Positions 25,499-34,152 of a DNA stretch of 64,000 nucleotides are shown here, piece by piece. Made by a program: the position numbers and the translations under genes. This DNA is from Amycolatopsis japonica (lineage in GTDB: Bacteria; Actinomycetota; Actinomycetes; Mycobacteriales; Pseudonocardiaceae). The stretch covers positions 4,092,001 to 4,156,000 of the forward strand of contig NZ_CP008953.1 of NCBI RefSeq assembly GCF_000732925.1, in the 5' to 3' direction. The stretch's first letter is position 1. Each line of letters begins with the position of its first letter. Below the pieces are notes generated by a model. It did no database searches and was not told where the DNA came from. It was given only the letters and a program-made list of their open reading frames with translations.

Positions 25499-25959
25499 CC
25501 GGCCTCGCCGCTGCGCCGGTCATGGTGCTCCAGCAACTTCGACAGTAGATCGGTGAACCGCTTCCGCTCGTCGGACGAAAGCGGTGCTAGCAGTTCTTCC
25601 TGGCGTTCGGCCAGCTGTTTCTCCAGCCGTCGCAGCTGCCGCTTGCCCGCCGTCGTCAGCGAGACGACGTTGCGCCGCCGATCAGCCGGATCCGGGGCAC
25701 GCTCGACCAGTTCGCGCTCGGCCAGCTCGTTGATCGTCGCGACCATCTCGCTCACGTGGATGCCGCTCCGGCGGCCCAGCGCAGCCTGGCTGGCTGGCCC
25801 GAACTCGTCCAGCGTCGCCAGCACGCGGTAGTGGTAGCCGCGGGCGTCAGCCGCGGAGAACCCGTCGGTCACCAGGCGATGCGCGTGGTTCGCGGTCTGG
25901 GTGAGCAGCCAGCTGGGCAGCGTTCGCCAGCCGCCACGCGGTTCCGAGGGGTCGTCCAT
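25495..25959 (-). CDS. MarR-family regulator
   Basis: A 154-residue MarR protein: winged helix with ALGRRSGIHVSEMVATINELAERELVER, wing DPADRRRNVVSLT and a C-terminal dimerisation helix. It is divergent from the epoxide hydrolase gene with paired inverted repeats between them, so repression of itself and of the hydrolase is likely. Confidence 0.9.
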   Translation of the reverse strand: MDDPSEPRGGWRTLPSWLLTQTANHAHRLVTDGFSAADARGYHYRVLATLDEFGPASQAALGRRSGIHVSEMVATINELAERELVERAPDPADRRRNVVSLTTAGKRQLRRLEKQLAERQEELLAPLSSDERKRFTDLLSKLLEHHDRRSGEAG

Positions 25960-25976
25960 GTGACGAGTCTAACGAA

Positions 25977-26024
25977 TCGTTGGGCGCCCGAACGATTGCG
26001 GTATCGTTGGGCTACCAAACGTTT
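25977..26024. promoter_or_regulatory. MarR operator region
   Basis: Two imperfect palindromes: TCGTTGGGCGCCCGAACGA (25977-25995) and CGTTGGGCTACCAAACG (26005-26021). Both have the CGTTGGG half-site, which recurs inverted as CCAACGAA before the epoxide hydrolase start. Confidence 0.6.
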
Positions 26025-26053
26025 AGCGACCCAACGAACCGAGGAGATCCGCC

Positions 26054-27136
26054 GTGATCAAGCCCTTCCACATCGACATCCCCCAGGCCGACCTCGACGA
26101 CCTCGCCGACCGGCTCGCCCGCACCCGCTGGCCCAACGAGGTCGCCGACGCGGGCTCGGACTACGGCTTCCCGCTCGCCCGACTCAGAGAACTCGCCGAA
26201 TACTGGCGAACCGGCTACGACTGGCGCGCCCACGAGGCCGAACTCAACAAGCTGCCGCACTTCACCACCGAGATCGAAGGCCAGAACGTCCACTTCGTCC
26301 ACGTCCGATCGGAGAACCCGGACGCCCTCGCACTGGTCCTCACCCACGGATGGCCAGGATCATTCCTCGAGTTCCTGGGCATGATCGAGCCGCTGGCGCG
26401 CGATTTCCACCTGGTGATCCCCTCGATTCCGGGTTACGGCTTCTCGGGGCCGACCCATGAACGCGACTGGAGCGTCGAGCGGATCGCCCGAGCTTGGGCC
26501 GAGCTGATGCGCCGACTCGGCTACGAGCGCTACGGCGCCCAAGGCGGCGACTTCGGCTCGGGCATTTCGACAGCGCTCGGCGCAGTCGCACCGGAGCACG
26601 TCGTCGGCGTGCACGTGAACTACCTGCCGACCCGGCCCGATCCCGAAGCCGGCCTCGAACTGTCCGAAGAGGACGAATCCCGCCTCGACAAGGTGAGGCA
26701 GCTCATGGCGAATCGCCCGCCGTATCAGGCCCTGCAGGTCGCCACCCCGCAGACCATCGGCTACGCGTTGACCGACTCACCGGTCGGCCAGCTGGCATGG
26801 ATCGCCGAACGTTTCGCGCAGTGGACGGACCCGCGCACGCCGGTCGACGACGACCGCATGCTCACCGACGTCTCGCTGTACTGGCTGACCGCCACCGCGG
26901 CTTCGTCCGCGCGGCTGCACCACGACGCCGGAAAGGTGAACCTCCCCTGCCGCGTGCCGCTCGGCGTCGCCGTGCTCCCGTGCGACATCACGCAATCCGT
27001 CCGCCCACTGGCCGAGCGGTTGTTCGACATCAGGCACTGGTCGGAATTCGACCGTGGCGGCCACTTCGCGGCTATGGAGGTTCCGGATCTATTGGCCGCC
27101 GACGTCAAGGATTTTTTCCTCGGCATTGCCGAGTAG
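26054..27136 (+). CDS. Epoxide hydrolase (EHN + alpha/beta hydrolase)
   Basis: A 360-residue protein with an N-terminal EHN domain (starts MIKPFHIDIPQADLDDLADRL) and an alpha/beta hydrolase core: oxyanion motif HGWPGS, nucleophile elbow GGDFGS with Asp, and a late GGHFAAME histidine. This is the microsomal-type epoxide hydrolase layout, hydrolysing epoxides to diols. GTG start at 26054. MarR divergent; the substrate may be a xenobiotic. The last 48 bases overlap the converging GT87 gene. Confidence 0.92.
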   Translation: MIKPFHIDIPQADLDDLADRLARTRWPNEVADAGSDYGFPLARLRELAEYWRTGYDWRAHEAELNKLPHFTTEIEGQNVHFVHVRSENPDALALVLTHGWPGSFLEFLGMIEPLARDFHLVIPSIPGYGFSGPTHERDWSVERIARAWAELMRRLGYERYGAQGGDFGSGISTALGAVAPEHVVGVHVNYLPTRPDPEAGLELSEEDESRLDKVRQLMANRPPYQALQVATPQTIGYALTDSPVGQLAWIAERFAQWTDPRTPVDDDRMLTDVSLYWLTATAASSARLHHDAGKVNLPCRVPLGVAVLPCDITQSVRPLAERLFDIRHWSEFDRGGHFAAMEVPDLLAADVKDFFLGIAE

Positions 27137-28297
27137 CTGCAATCTTTTACGCCGCCAGGCCGTATAGGTCGTTATACATTTGAAGAGGAGGACGAGCCCC
27201 GCGACAAGGGCGGCGATCAGGTACGCGTTGCCGATGACGGCCTCCACGCCGTTCCAGTCGCGTTCGGCTCCTCCCCCGTTCGGGACCACCGCGACCGTCC
27301 ATCCGGTGAACAGGACGGCGACCACGAGCGCCGTCCTGTGGCCTCCCCTGGCGACGAGAAGGCCGAGCGCGGGCACCACCCACACCCAATGGTGGGTCCA
27401 GGAGATCGGGCTGAGCAGCAGAGAGCAACCCGCCGTCACCAGCAACGCGGCGCGGTCGTCCCCCTCGTGGTGCAGCCGATGCACCAGCCACATCGCCGCG
27501 GCCGCGCATAGCGCGCCGAACGCCACGATCACCACCGCGGCCGTCCGTCCTTCCGGGACGGTCCGCGCGACGAAACCTTGCCATGACTGGTTCCCCACCC
27601 AGCCCTTCATCTCGGCGAAGTGATCGTTGAAGATCGCCGAAGTCCAGTAGCGGACGGAGTCCGCAGGAAGGACGACCATCGCGAACGTCGTCGCGCAGAG
27701 AAAGGCGGCGAGCCCACGGACGGCGTCCGCGGTCCTCCTGACCACCAGGAGGTGGACGAGGAAGATCAGCGGGATCAGTTTGACGGCGGCGACGAGCCCG
27801 ACGACGATCCCCCGATAGCGCGAATCACGCAGGAGGACCATGTCCGCGACCACGGCGGCCATGAGAACGAGGTTGACCTGCCCGAGGCCGACGGTCTGCC
27901 ACACTGGTTGCAGCGCGAAAGCGCCGAGCAGCAGAAGCGGAAGGTGGGCCCGCTGGGCGAACGGCCGGAGCGCGACGTACAGCGACGGTGCGGCGGCCAG
28001 CGCGAGCAGGCCCCAGGACAGCTGAGCGGGCAACGCGGTCAGCGAGGTGAACAGCAGCGCGGCGAACGGCGGATACGTGAACGGGAGCTCCGGCGCCCAT
28101 TCGGGGAGCGCGAGCAGCGGCGAGTACAGGCTTTCCCCGTGCAGCACGGCGAATCCGCCTGCCCGGTAGACCGCCGAATCGACGCCGAGCGGCGTATCCG
28201 AGAGCCACCAGACGAGTGCGACCACGACGAAAACGGCCATGGCCCCGCCGACGACGATCAACGCCGGGTCGGCGCGCGGTCCTCTTGACGAATGCAT
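27089..28297 (-). CDS. GT87-type integral membrane mannosyltransferase
   Basis: A 402-residue membrane protein with about ten hydrophobic helices. The N-terminal outer loop has GVDSAVYRAGG, and FTYPPFAALL lies near 70, both typical of the GT87 (DUF2029) alpha-mannosyltransferases that use polyprenyl-phosphate-mannose to build actinobacterial lipoglycans. A cytoplasmic basic tail (AWRRKRLQLL) ends the protein. The 3' end overlaps the epoxide hydrolase gene by 48 bases on the opposite strand. Confidence 0.85.
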   Translation of the reverse strand: MHSSRGPRADPALIVVGGAMAVFVVVALVWWLSDTPLGVDSAVYRAGGFAVLHGESLYSPLLALPEWAPELPFTYPPFAALLFTSLTALPAQLSWGLLALAAAPSLYVALRPFAQRAHLPLLLLGAFALQPVWQTVGLGQVNLVLMAAVVADMVLLRDSRYRGIVVGLVAAVKLIPLIFLVHLLVVRRTADAVRGLAAFLCATTFAMVVLPADSVRYWTSAIFNDHFAEMKGWVGNQSWQGFVARTVPEGRTAAVVIVAFGALCAAAAMWLVHRLHHEGDDRAALLVTAGCSLLLSPISWTHHWVWVVPALGLLVARGGHRTALVVAVLFTGWTVAVVPNGGGAERDWNGVEAVIGNAYLIAALVAGLVLLFKCITTYTAWRRKRLQLLGNAEEKILDVGGQ

Positions 28298-28399
28298 GGC
28301 GGAACGATCTCCCGAACCGCGTCGGAAGACATCGCCCCGCGGAACCGTCTTGGCACCACTACCCCGGTACCCGATCTCGCGCGGACCCCTACCCCGGTA

Positions 28400-29062
28400 T
28401 CAGGGCGTGCTTCCCGGCACGACGAGCCCTGCCTCGTAGGCGACCATGACCGCTTGCGCGCGATCACGGACGCCGAGCTTCGCGAAAACCCTGCTGACGT
28501 GGGATTTCGCGGTCTGCTCCGCGATCACCAGCGCTTCGGCGATCTCCGCGTTGGAAAGGCCACGCGCGATCAGCCTGAGCACTTCCGTCTCCCGCGCGGT
28601 CAGCTCGGTCACGAGGGCACGACCCGTGTGCGCCGAAGCATGCGTGCGGGTGAACTCGCCGATCAGTCGCCTGGTGATGGTCGGTGCGAAGAGCGCGTTG
28701 CCCGCGGACACCACCCGGACGGCGGTGACCAGGTCGTCCAGGGGCGAGTCCTTCAGGAGGAATCCACTGGCGCCCGCCCGCAGCCCGCCGAACACGTACT
28801 CGTCGATGTCGAACGTGGTGAGGATCAGCACGCGGACCTCCGGCCTGCCCGCCACGATCCGCCGGGTCGCCTCGAGACCGTCGAGTTCGGGCATGCGGAC
28901 GTCCATCAGCACGACATCCGGTCCGAGTTCGGTGCACAGCGCGACGGCGGTGTTCCCCTCCGCGGCCTCCCCGACCACCCGGATGTCGGGCTGCGCGTCG
29001 AGCACCGCGCGAAAACTCTGCCGGACCATGGTCTGGTCGTCGGCGATGACCACCGAGATCAC
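28400..29062 (-). CDS. NarL/LuxR-type response regulator
   Basis: A 220-residue response regulator: receiver with DD near residue 8, phospho-acceptor Asp in DVVLMDVRMP and Lys in LLKDSP, then a LuxR-type helix-turn-helix (LTARETEVLRLIARGLSNAEIAE). Its ATG overlaps the histidine kinase stop by ATGA, so the two are a cognate pair. Confidence 0.94.
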   Translation of the reverse strand: MISVVIADDQTMVRQSFRAVLDAQPDIRVVGEAAEGNTAVALCTELGPDVVLMDVRMPELDGLEATRRIVAGRPEVRVLILTTFDIDEYVFGGLRAGASGFLLKDSPLDDLVTAVRVVSAGNALFAPTITRRLIGEFTRTHASAHTGRALVTELTARETEVLRLIARGLSNAEIAEALVIAEQTAKSHVSRVFAKLGVRDRAQAVMVAYEAGLVVPGSTP

Positions 29063-30300
29063 GGTTCCAGACGCCCCTCACGATCGAGCGGAACGGTCAA
29101 GGCGACGCGGAAACCGCCGTCCGTGCGCTCCCCTGCCTCAAGATCAGCCGCGAGCATAGCGGCCCGCTCCCGCATCCCCACCAGACCGTGCCCGCTTCGT
29201 GCCTGTTCCGTCCTTTTCGGACCGTCGCCGGGGCCGTTGTCGATGCGCAGCCGGACCGACCCCGGATCGGCCGTGAGTTCGACGGAGATCGCCGCCCCTG
29301 GCGCGTGCTGGATCGCGTTGCTGAGTGCCTCCTGCACGATCCGGAACACCGACAACGCGACCCCGACCGGAACGGTGTCGAGGTCGCCGTGCAGATCGAG
29401 CTCACAAGCGGTGCCCGCGGCCTTGACACCTTCGACGAGTTCGACCACCTTGCCCAATCCCGGCTGCGGAGCGATCGCCGGCGCGTGTTCCTCGGACCGG
29501 AGCACCCCGAGCAGCCTGCGCAGCTCGGTCAAGCCCTCGCGGGCGGTCCCGGCGAGGTCGGCGAACTCCTGCCAGATTTCGGCTTCCCGATCGGCCTTGC
29601 CGTGATCCGCGAAACGGAACCTCGCCGAGTCTGCGCGCAGAGCGAGCACGGACATGTGGTGCGCGACCACGTCATGCAGCTCCCGCGCGATTCCCGCGCG
29701 CTCCTCCAGCAGAGCCGCCCGGGTCTCCTCGGCGAGCCTGCGTTCCTGCTGCGCCGCGCGTTCTTCTTCGGCGAGTCTGCGCTGACGCACCGTGTTGCCG
29801 AGGAAGAACAGGATCCCGCCCAGCAGCACGAGCAACGCCGCGTCCCGCCAGTCACGGAGGAACGGGGCGGCGGCACCGAACGAGATCAGCCCCGCCCAGG
29901 CGAGTTCCGGCTGATCGTTGCTCTCCCCCACCAGGTAGAAGACGAGTGCCGCGGTGACCGCGAAGCCCGGCGCCCACGGCCAGCCCCACGATCCGGCGAT
30001 TCCGGGCAGGGTCAGCGGAGTGCTGACGATGCCGACGATCAACAGGCGCCATCCCCACAGCGGCGAGCGCACCGCCAGCAGGCACGGCAGCACGGAGATG
30101 AGCACGTTGAAAGTCTTCACCGGCGCCGGCACCGAAACCGTCGAGAACGTGACGAAACCCGCCCACAGTCCACAACCGAGGATCGCGAGAGCGCGCAGCC
30201 AGCGCAGCCCCGCCGAACGCTTCGGCGGGGCATCGGTTCCGGCGTAGGCCGTGTAGCGCAGGGCGGCCAACCACAGCCGCAGGCGCTGTCGGTCGATCAT
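29059..30300 (-). CDS. Two-component sensor histidine kinase (HisKA_3)
   Basis: A 413-residue NarX/DesK-type kinase: about five N-terminal membrane helices without a large sensor domain, a coiled segment rich in Glu/Arg, the phospho-acceptor site in ARELHDVVAHHMSVLA, and an HATPase_c domain with the N box EALSNAIQHA and G boxes (DNGPG, GHGLVGMRERA). The start MIDRQRL at 30300 is preferred because a palindrome (30320-30332) lies just upstream. The signal is probably a membrane or cell-wall state. Confidence 0.9.
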   Translation of the reverse strand: MIDRQRLRLWLAALRYTAYAGTDAPPKRSAGLRWLRALAILGCGLWAGFVTFSTVSVPAPVKTFNVLISVLPCLLAVRSPLWGWRLLIVGIVSTPLTLPGIAGSWGWPWAPGFAVTAALVFYLVGESNDQPELAWAGLISFGAAAPFLRDWRDAALLVLLGGILFFLGNTVRQRRLAEEERAAQQERRLAEETRAALLEERAGIARELHDVVAHHMSVLALRADSARFRFADHGKADREAEIWQEFADLAGTAREGLTELRRLLGVLRSEEHAPAIAPQPGLGKVVELVEGVKAAGTACELDLHGDLDTVPVGVALSVFRIVQEALSNAIQHAPGAAISVELTADPGSVRLRIDNGPGDGPKRTEQARSGHGLVGMRERAAMLAADLEAGERTDGGFRVALTVPLDREGRLEP

Positions 30301-30319
30301 CAGGACCGACCTTACCGAT

Positions 30320-30332
30320 GGCACTGAGTGCC
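30320..30332. promoter_or_regulatory. GGCACTGAGTGCC palindrome upstream of the kinase operon
   Basis: A perfect 13-base palindrome 20 bases before the kinase start. The identical sequence occurs at 31094-31106 beside the TetR start. It is probably the binding site of the TetR protein encoded between them. Confidence 0.75.
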
Positions 30333-30339
30333 AGATGGT

Positions 30340-31065
30340 CTAAGACTCGTTCAAGGCGGCGTTGACCTTGGCGATGACGGCGTGGAGCGGCGTCGCCGTG
30401 GTCATCACCGCCACCACCGTCGTTTCGGCCGCGGGCTCCTCGACCCGGAACGCGTCGATCACCAGCGCGAAGGCCTCCGCCGCGCTGGCGGCGATGTCGT
30501 CCTGCCCGCCACTGCGCAGCCAGCGCCGCAGCACGTGGTTGTTCGCGGCCGCGATCGCCGCGGCGGCCACCGCCGCCCTCAGGCTCGCCGTCTCGTCACC
30601 CTGCTCGGTGAAACGCGCCCGCAGGTAGCGGGCGAGTACGCGCTGATAGCGGTCGACGGTCGCGACCTCCTTGTCCCGCAGGGACGGAACCGTTCGGGTC
30701 AGGGTGAACCGTTTGAGCGACACGTCGAGTTCGGCGGCGTAGGAGTCGAGGACCAGACCGACGGCCTCACAGGCCACTTCCACCGGATCACGCTCCGGGT
30801 CCGCGGCGGCGAACGTCTCCTCCATCTCGGCCACGATCTCGTCGTGGTTGGCGAAGAGCACGTCGTCCTTGGCGTCGAAATACCGGAAGAACGTCCGGCG
30901 GCCCACTCCCGCGGCGGCCGCGATCTCGTCCACCGTGGTGGCCTCGTAGCCCTTGGCCGCGAACAGGTCAACGGCCGCCGCGGCGAGCGCACGGCGCAGT
31001 TTGCGCCTCCCCGCGGGGGTTGCGCCGGCTCTGGTCACCGGCGCTCGGCGCGGCGAATCGGTCAT
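30340..31065 (-). CDS. TetR-family regulator
   Basis: A 241-residue TetR regulator: helix-turn-helix VDEIAAAAGVGRRTFFRYFDAKDDVL and a MftR-like C-terminal region with SLKRFTLTRTVPSLRDKE. Start MTDSPRR at 31065. One and the same palindrome flanks the gene on both sides, upstream of itself and upstream of the following kinase gene, so it probably represses both its own promoter and the two-component operon, or the divergent gene at 31153. Confidence 0.9.
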   Translation of the reverse strand: MTDSPRRAPVTRAGATPAGRRKLRRALAAAAVDLFAAKGYEATTVDEIAAAAGVGRRTFFRYFDAKDDVLFANHDEIVAEMEETFAAADPERDPVEVACEAVGLVLDSYAAELDVSLKRFTLTRTVPSLRDKEVATVDRYQRVLARYLRARFTEQGDETASLRAAVAAAAIAAANNHVLRRWLRSGGQDDIAASAAEAFALVIDAFRVEEPAAETTVVAVMTTATPLHAVIAKVNAALNES

Positions 31066-31093
31066 AGCGGGACGGTAGCAGCCACTTGCTAGT

Positions 31094-31106
31094 GGCACTG
31101 AGTGCC
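31094..31106. promoter_or_regulatory. GGCACTGAGTGCC palindrome between TetR and hypothetical gene
   Basis: Second copy of the 13-base palindrome, in the promoter shared by the TetR gene (29 bases away) and the plus-strand gene at 31153 (46 bases away). Confidence 0.75.
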
Positions 31107-31152
31107 GTTAGGCTGTGCCGAGTCCTCACTCCCCGCTCGGAAGGCGCCGACG

Positions 31153-31608
31153 ATGTCGCTGGACCACCAAGTGCTCCCGGTCGAGTCTCGCTCGATCCGC
31201 CCCCGCGGCGACGCCTTCTACGGCCGTCTTTTCGGCTGGTCGCTGAAATGGCGGGGCCCGCAGCCGTTCCTGGTGCTGGAAGGCGGGATCTGCGCGGTCA
31301 CCCTGCCCAAGATCAACGGCGCCCAGGTCCTCACCCGGCTCGCCGACACCGGCTGCGGAGGTCCCGCGATGGCGGTGCTGACCCAGCAGGGCCCGCGCGT
31401 GGCCATCCTCGCGGAGACCGACGGCCTGATTCCCCCGCGGATCTCCCTGCCACAGCACGTCGAAGTACTCGCCTGGGGCACACAGCTCCCCTTGCCCACC
31501 GACTCCGGGCGCGCCGAGGCCCACGCCGAATGGCTCTCGGCGCCGGACCCTCGGCAGCGCTGGCTTCCCAGCCTGGACGCGGTCCTCGCCGCCGTCCGGC
31601 CGCGGTAA
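31153..31608 (+). CDS. Hypothetical protein, 151 residues
   Basis: I do not recognise this protein with confidence. It begins MSLDHQVLPVESRSIRPRGDAFYGRLFGW, then FLVLEGGICAVTLPK and a glycine-rich centre TGCGGPAMAVLTQQGPRVAILAE, with a tail ending DAVLAAVRPR. There are no membrane segments or cysteine clusters. The DAFYGRLFGW stretch recalls VOC proteins but the rest does not. It is divergent from the TetR gene with a palindrome between, so TetR control is likely. Confidence 0.6.
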   Translation: MSLDHQVLPVESRSIRPRGDAFYGRLFGWSLKWRGPQPFLVLEGGICAVTLPKINGAQVLTRLADTGCGGPAMAVLTQQGPRVAILAETDGLIPPRISLPQHVEVLAWGTQLPLPTDSGRAEAHAEWLSAPDPRQRWLPSLDAVLAAVRPR

Positions 31609-31618
31609 CACCCGCTGT

Positions 31619-32350
31619 TCACGCCGCCACCGACGCCTGCGCGGAAACGAGAAGCGCCCCACCGTCCGATTCGGACAGGGTGATCTCGAGGGTCGCGCCT
31701 TCGGCCAGCGGCGGCAGGTCGCTCAAGGTCACGCGGCCGATCAACCGCTGCCCGCGGCGCGCGTGCACCACTCCGGAACGCCGGACCTCGATCCCCGACC
31801 GATGCCATACGCGGACGCTGCCCGCCGTCGCCGTCCGGCCACGCCACCGGCTGGCACACCAGGCCGCGAACGCGGCCCCCGCCGTGTTGCACAGGACGTC
31901 GTCCAGCGAGCCCACGCGGCCGGCGTCCTGCCAGACCTGAAGACATTCGATCGACACGGACACCAGGAAAGCCGACAGGACGATCCGTGACACGGGTTTC
32001 GCCCAGCCGAAGCGCACCGGCACCAGGATCGCGAGCGGCATCAACAGGAAGACGTTGCCCGCCAACTGGAACAAGGCGAGTTGCGGACGGTCGCTGAAGA
32101 CGGGCAGGACGTCCGCCAGCAGGTGAAGAATCACCGACGAACCGCGTGCCGCCGTCGGCGCGGGTACGAAGACGATCAGAAGTACCGCCGAAAGCGCTGC
32201 CAGCAAAGCGAAATCCAGGGCGACCACGAACGGGCCGCGCCGTTTTCCGCTCAGGCGCGCGATGAATTCGGCGACGCCCGCACCGGCCGCGGCGACGAGC
32301 AGCGACCACGGTGCGGCGGCCGAGAATGCCTGCCACCACCACCACCCCAT
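31619..32350 (-). CDS. VanZ-like membrane protein
   Basis: A 243-residue protein with five or six hydrophobic helices and the VanZ signature SIECLQVWQDAGRVGSLDDV followed by NTAGAAFAAW. The C-terminal ~80 residues form a soluble, beta-rich extension absent from most small VanZ proteins. VanZ gives low-level teicoplanin resistance in enterococci; in actinobacteria the family is widespread and of unknown role. It ends 10 bases from the converging gene at 31608. Confidence 0.82.
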   Translation of the reverse strand: MGWWWWQAFSAAAPWSLLVAAAGAGVAEFIARLSGKRRGPFVVALDFALLAALSAVLLIVFVPAPTAARGSSVILHLLADVLPVFSDRPQLALFQLAGNVFLLMPLAILVPVRFGWAKPVSRIVLSAFLVSVSIECLQVWQDAGRVGSLDDVLCNTAGAAFAAWCASRWRGRTATAGSVRVWHRSGIEVRRSGVVHARRGQRLIGRVTLSDLPPLAEGATLEITLSESDGGALLVSAQASVAA

Positions 32351-32474
32351 GCACTCCCCTTTCGCCGATGATCGTCTTCGGCGAGGGTGGCAGCATCGTG
32401 AAGGCCAGACAAGAACCCCGGCTATTGTCGGTGAATAACTACCATCCGCGTTGATACTTCACGGACTTCGATTG

Positions 32475-33089
32475 TCACGGCCGTGCGGTCAGCGCGGGGC
32501 CGATCCAGCGGCGGACCATGGCACGCAGCCGCTCGTCCGTGTGCGCCGGCGTCGACGGGTACTGCAGGAACGACAGGAACAGCCGCATCAGCATTTCGGC
32601 GAGCCCCTCGAAGTCGTCGTCGGTCGTGACGCCCACCGCCGCCCAGTCGACCGGCACGTTCCGGAGGATCCGCGCGCCGAGCGCGAACGACTGCGCCGAA
32701 GTGACCGCGACGGTGAAGACGTCGGCTTCGCCCGCTTTCAGGAGCAGCCCCAGATACGGTTCGTCGGGGACCGCGCGGACGCCGAACACCACCGACTCCA
32801 CGGCGACTTCGGCGGGATCGGCGAACGCGGCCAGATGCCGTTCCATCCGCCCGGCGAACTCCTCGACCCGGTCCAGCGCGACCGCGCTGAGGATGTCCGC
32901 GAGGCTCGGGAAGTAGCGGTAGACGGTCTGCCGGGTCACGCCCGCTTCCGCGGCGACGTCCGAGAGGCTGGTCTTGGCGAGACCGACCCGGTCGATGCAC
33001 GCCGTCGCCGCCTCGACGATCCGGCGGCGTGCCTCGCGCTCGGTTCCGGGCGGGTTCCCCCGCCATCCGTGGTGGCCCATACGGCTCAT
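32475..33089 (-). CDS. TetR-family regulator of the flavoprotein branch
   Basis: A TetR regulator of about 204 residues: helix-turn-helix LSDVAAEAGVTRQTVYRYFPSLADIL; the C-terminal domain is not classified. The start MSRMGHH at 33089 is 20 bases after the membrane protein gene and is preferred over 33131, which overlaps it. It is last in a possible minus-strand operon proB-proA-aminotransferase-flavoprotein-membrane protein-TetR. A palindromic site upstream of the flavoprotein (35641-35675) is its likely operator. Confidence 0.88.
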   Translation of the reverse strand: MSRMGHHGWRGNPPGTEREARRRIVEAATACIDRVGLAKTSLSDVAAEAGVTRQTVYRYFPSLADILSAVALDRVEEFAGRMERHLAAFADPAEVAVESVVFGVRAVPDEPYLGLLLKAGEADVFTVAVTSAQSFALGARILRNVPVDWAAVGVTTDDDFEGLAEMLMRLFLSFLQYPSTPAHTDERLRAMVRRWIGPALTARP

Positions 33090-33108
33090 CTTCCCCGAAC
33101 GGAGAATC

Positions 33109-34152
33109 TCAGACGGTGGCAGGTGCCGCACGGCGAACGCGGTACAGCGCGGTCAGCATCAGTCCGGCGGCCACGAAGCAGGCCAGCGCGTACAGGCCAC
33201 TCCCGGTCGAGGTGCCGTTTTCGACGACGCCGCCTATCCAGAACACCGCCATTCCGCCCAAATAGATAGCGGGATAGAACCGGGCGAAGGGCGCCAACGG
33301 TTCTTCGGGACGTCCGTACCGGACGAAGATCCAGATGCCGGCCAGCCACAGCAGGGCCAGCTCGACGGCGAGAACCCAAGCCTGCGCGGTCACGTTCCCG
33401 TCGAGCAGGCTCGACGGGAGCCCGGCGATCGCCATGCTCGGCGGCGTGAGGACCCCGGCGAGCCCGATGCGGGCCGCCAGGGACCACCCGCGCCGCGCTC
33501 CGCTCGCCAACCGCACCACGAGATACGTCATGGCGCCCATCGACACGGACGCGAAAAGCAGCATGCTGGTCATGGGGACCGAATCCAGCGCCGGATGGTT
33601 GACGATCCGGTTGTTGTCGTTCCAGGCCCACCATTTCAGTCGCGGGCCGAGTTGGTCGAAGACCTCATAGAAGACCTGGCAGGCGAAGGCGACCGCCACC
33701 GACCCGATCAAGGCTCCGCGGGCGCGGAAGATCCCGAGCGACCGGACGAGTTCATAGCCGAGCTGACTGATCATCGGGTAGAACGCCACGATGTAGAGCG
33801 GCAGCCGGTCCCACATGAACTGCACGGTGAACCGGTTGTGGGCGAAGATGAACCCGTACTGGCGTTCCAGGCCGAACCACTCCGGGAAGTACAGCGGCGG
33901 TTCGATGACGAAGAGGTAGACCAGCGAAGCGCACCACAACGCCAGATTCGTCGAGTCGCCTTGGCGGTGCCGTCGGACGGCGTGCACCAGCGCGAACACG
34001 GCTCCGCCGAGGACGAGCAGTTCCAGCAGCGGCATCGTCCAGTGCGCCTCCGCCCACGGTGCGCGGACCGAGAGCCACGGGGAGACGTCATGGCAGTCGA
34101 AGCCGAGTCCGCGGGTGACGGCTTCCGCGTCGGGCCCGCATCCGGCGCTCAC
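33109..34152 (-). CDS. Polytopic membrane protein, unknown function
   Basis: A 347-residue protein with about nine hydrophobic helices and aromatic loops (PPLYFPEWFGLERQYGF, FMWDRLPLY, KWWAWND). It starts with a GTG inside the flavoprotein stop (GTGA overlap), so the pair is translationally coupled. It faintly recalls membrane cyclase families such as AveC-like or carotenoid-type proteins, but I could not confirm any motif. Conserved-looking D/N/H residues in WNDNNRIVNHP might form a site. It may act with the flavoprotein on a hydrophobic substrate in the membrane. Confidence 0.7.
   Translation of the reverse strand: MSAGCGPDAEAVTRGLGFDCHDVSPWLSVRAPWAEAHWTMPLLELLVLGGAVFALVHAVRRHRQGDSTNLALWCASLVYLFVIEPPLYFPEWFGLERQYGFIFAHNRFTVQFMWDRLPLYIVAFYPMISQLGYELVRSLGIFRARGALIGSVAVAFACQVFYEVFDQLGPRLKWWAWNDNNRIVNHPALDSVPMTSMLLFASVSMGAMTYLVVRLASGARRGWSLAARIGLAGVLTPPSMAIAGLPSSLLDGNVTAQAWVLAVELALLWLAGIWIFVRYGRPEEPLAPFARFYPAIYLGGMAVFWIGGVVENGTSTGSGLYALACFVAAGLMLTALYRVRRAAPATV

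Noticed and set aside
28358..28400. Short tandem CTACCCCGGTA repeat before the response regulator 3' end
   Set aside because: Only two copies of 11 bases; too short to claim a feature.
31153..31608. VOC/glyoxalase protein
   Set aside because: Only one short stretch near the start looks alike; metal ligands and second half-repeat not seen.
33109..34152. AveC-like spirocyclase
   Set aside because: Only general similarity of size and membrane pattern; no matching motif could be confirmed.
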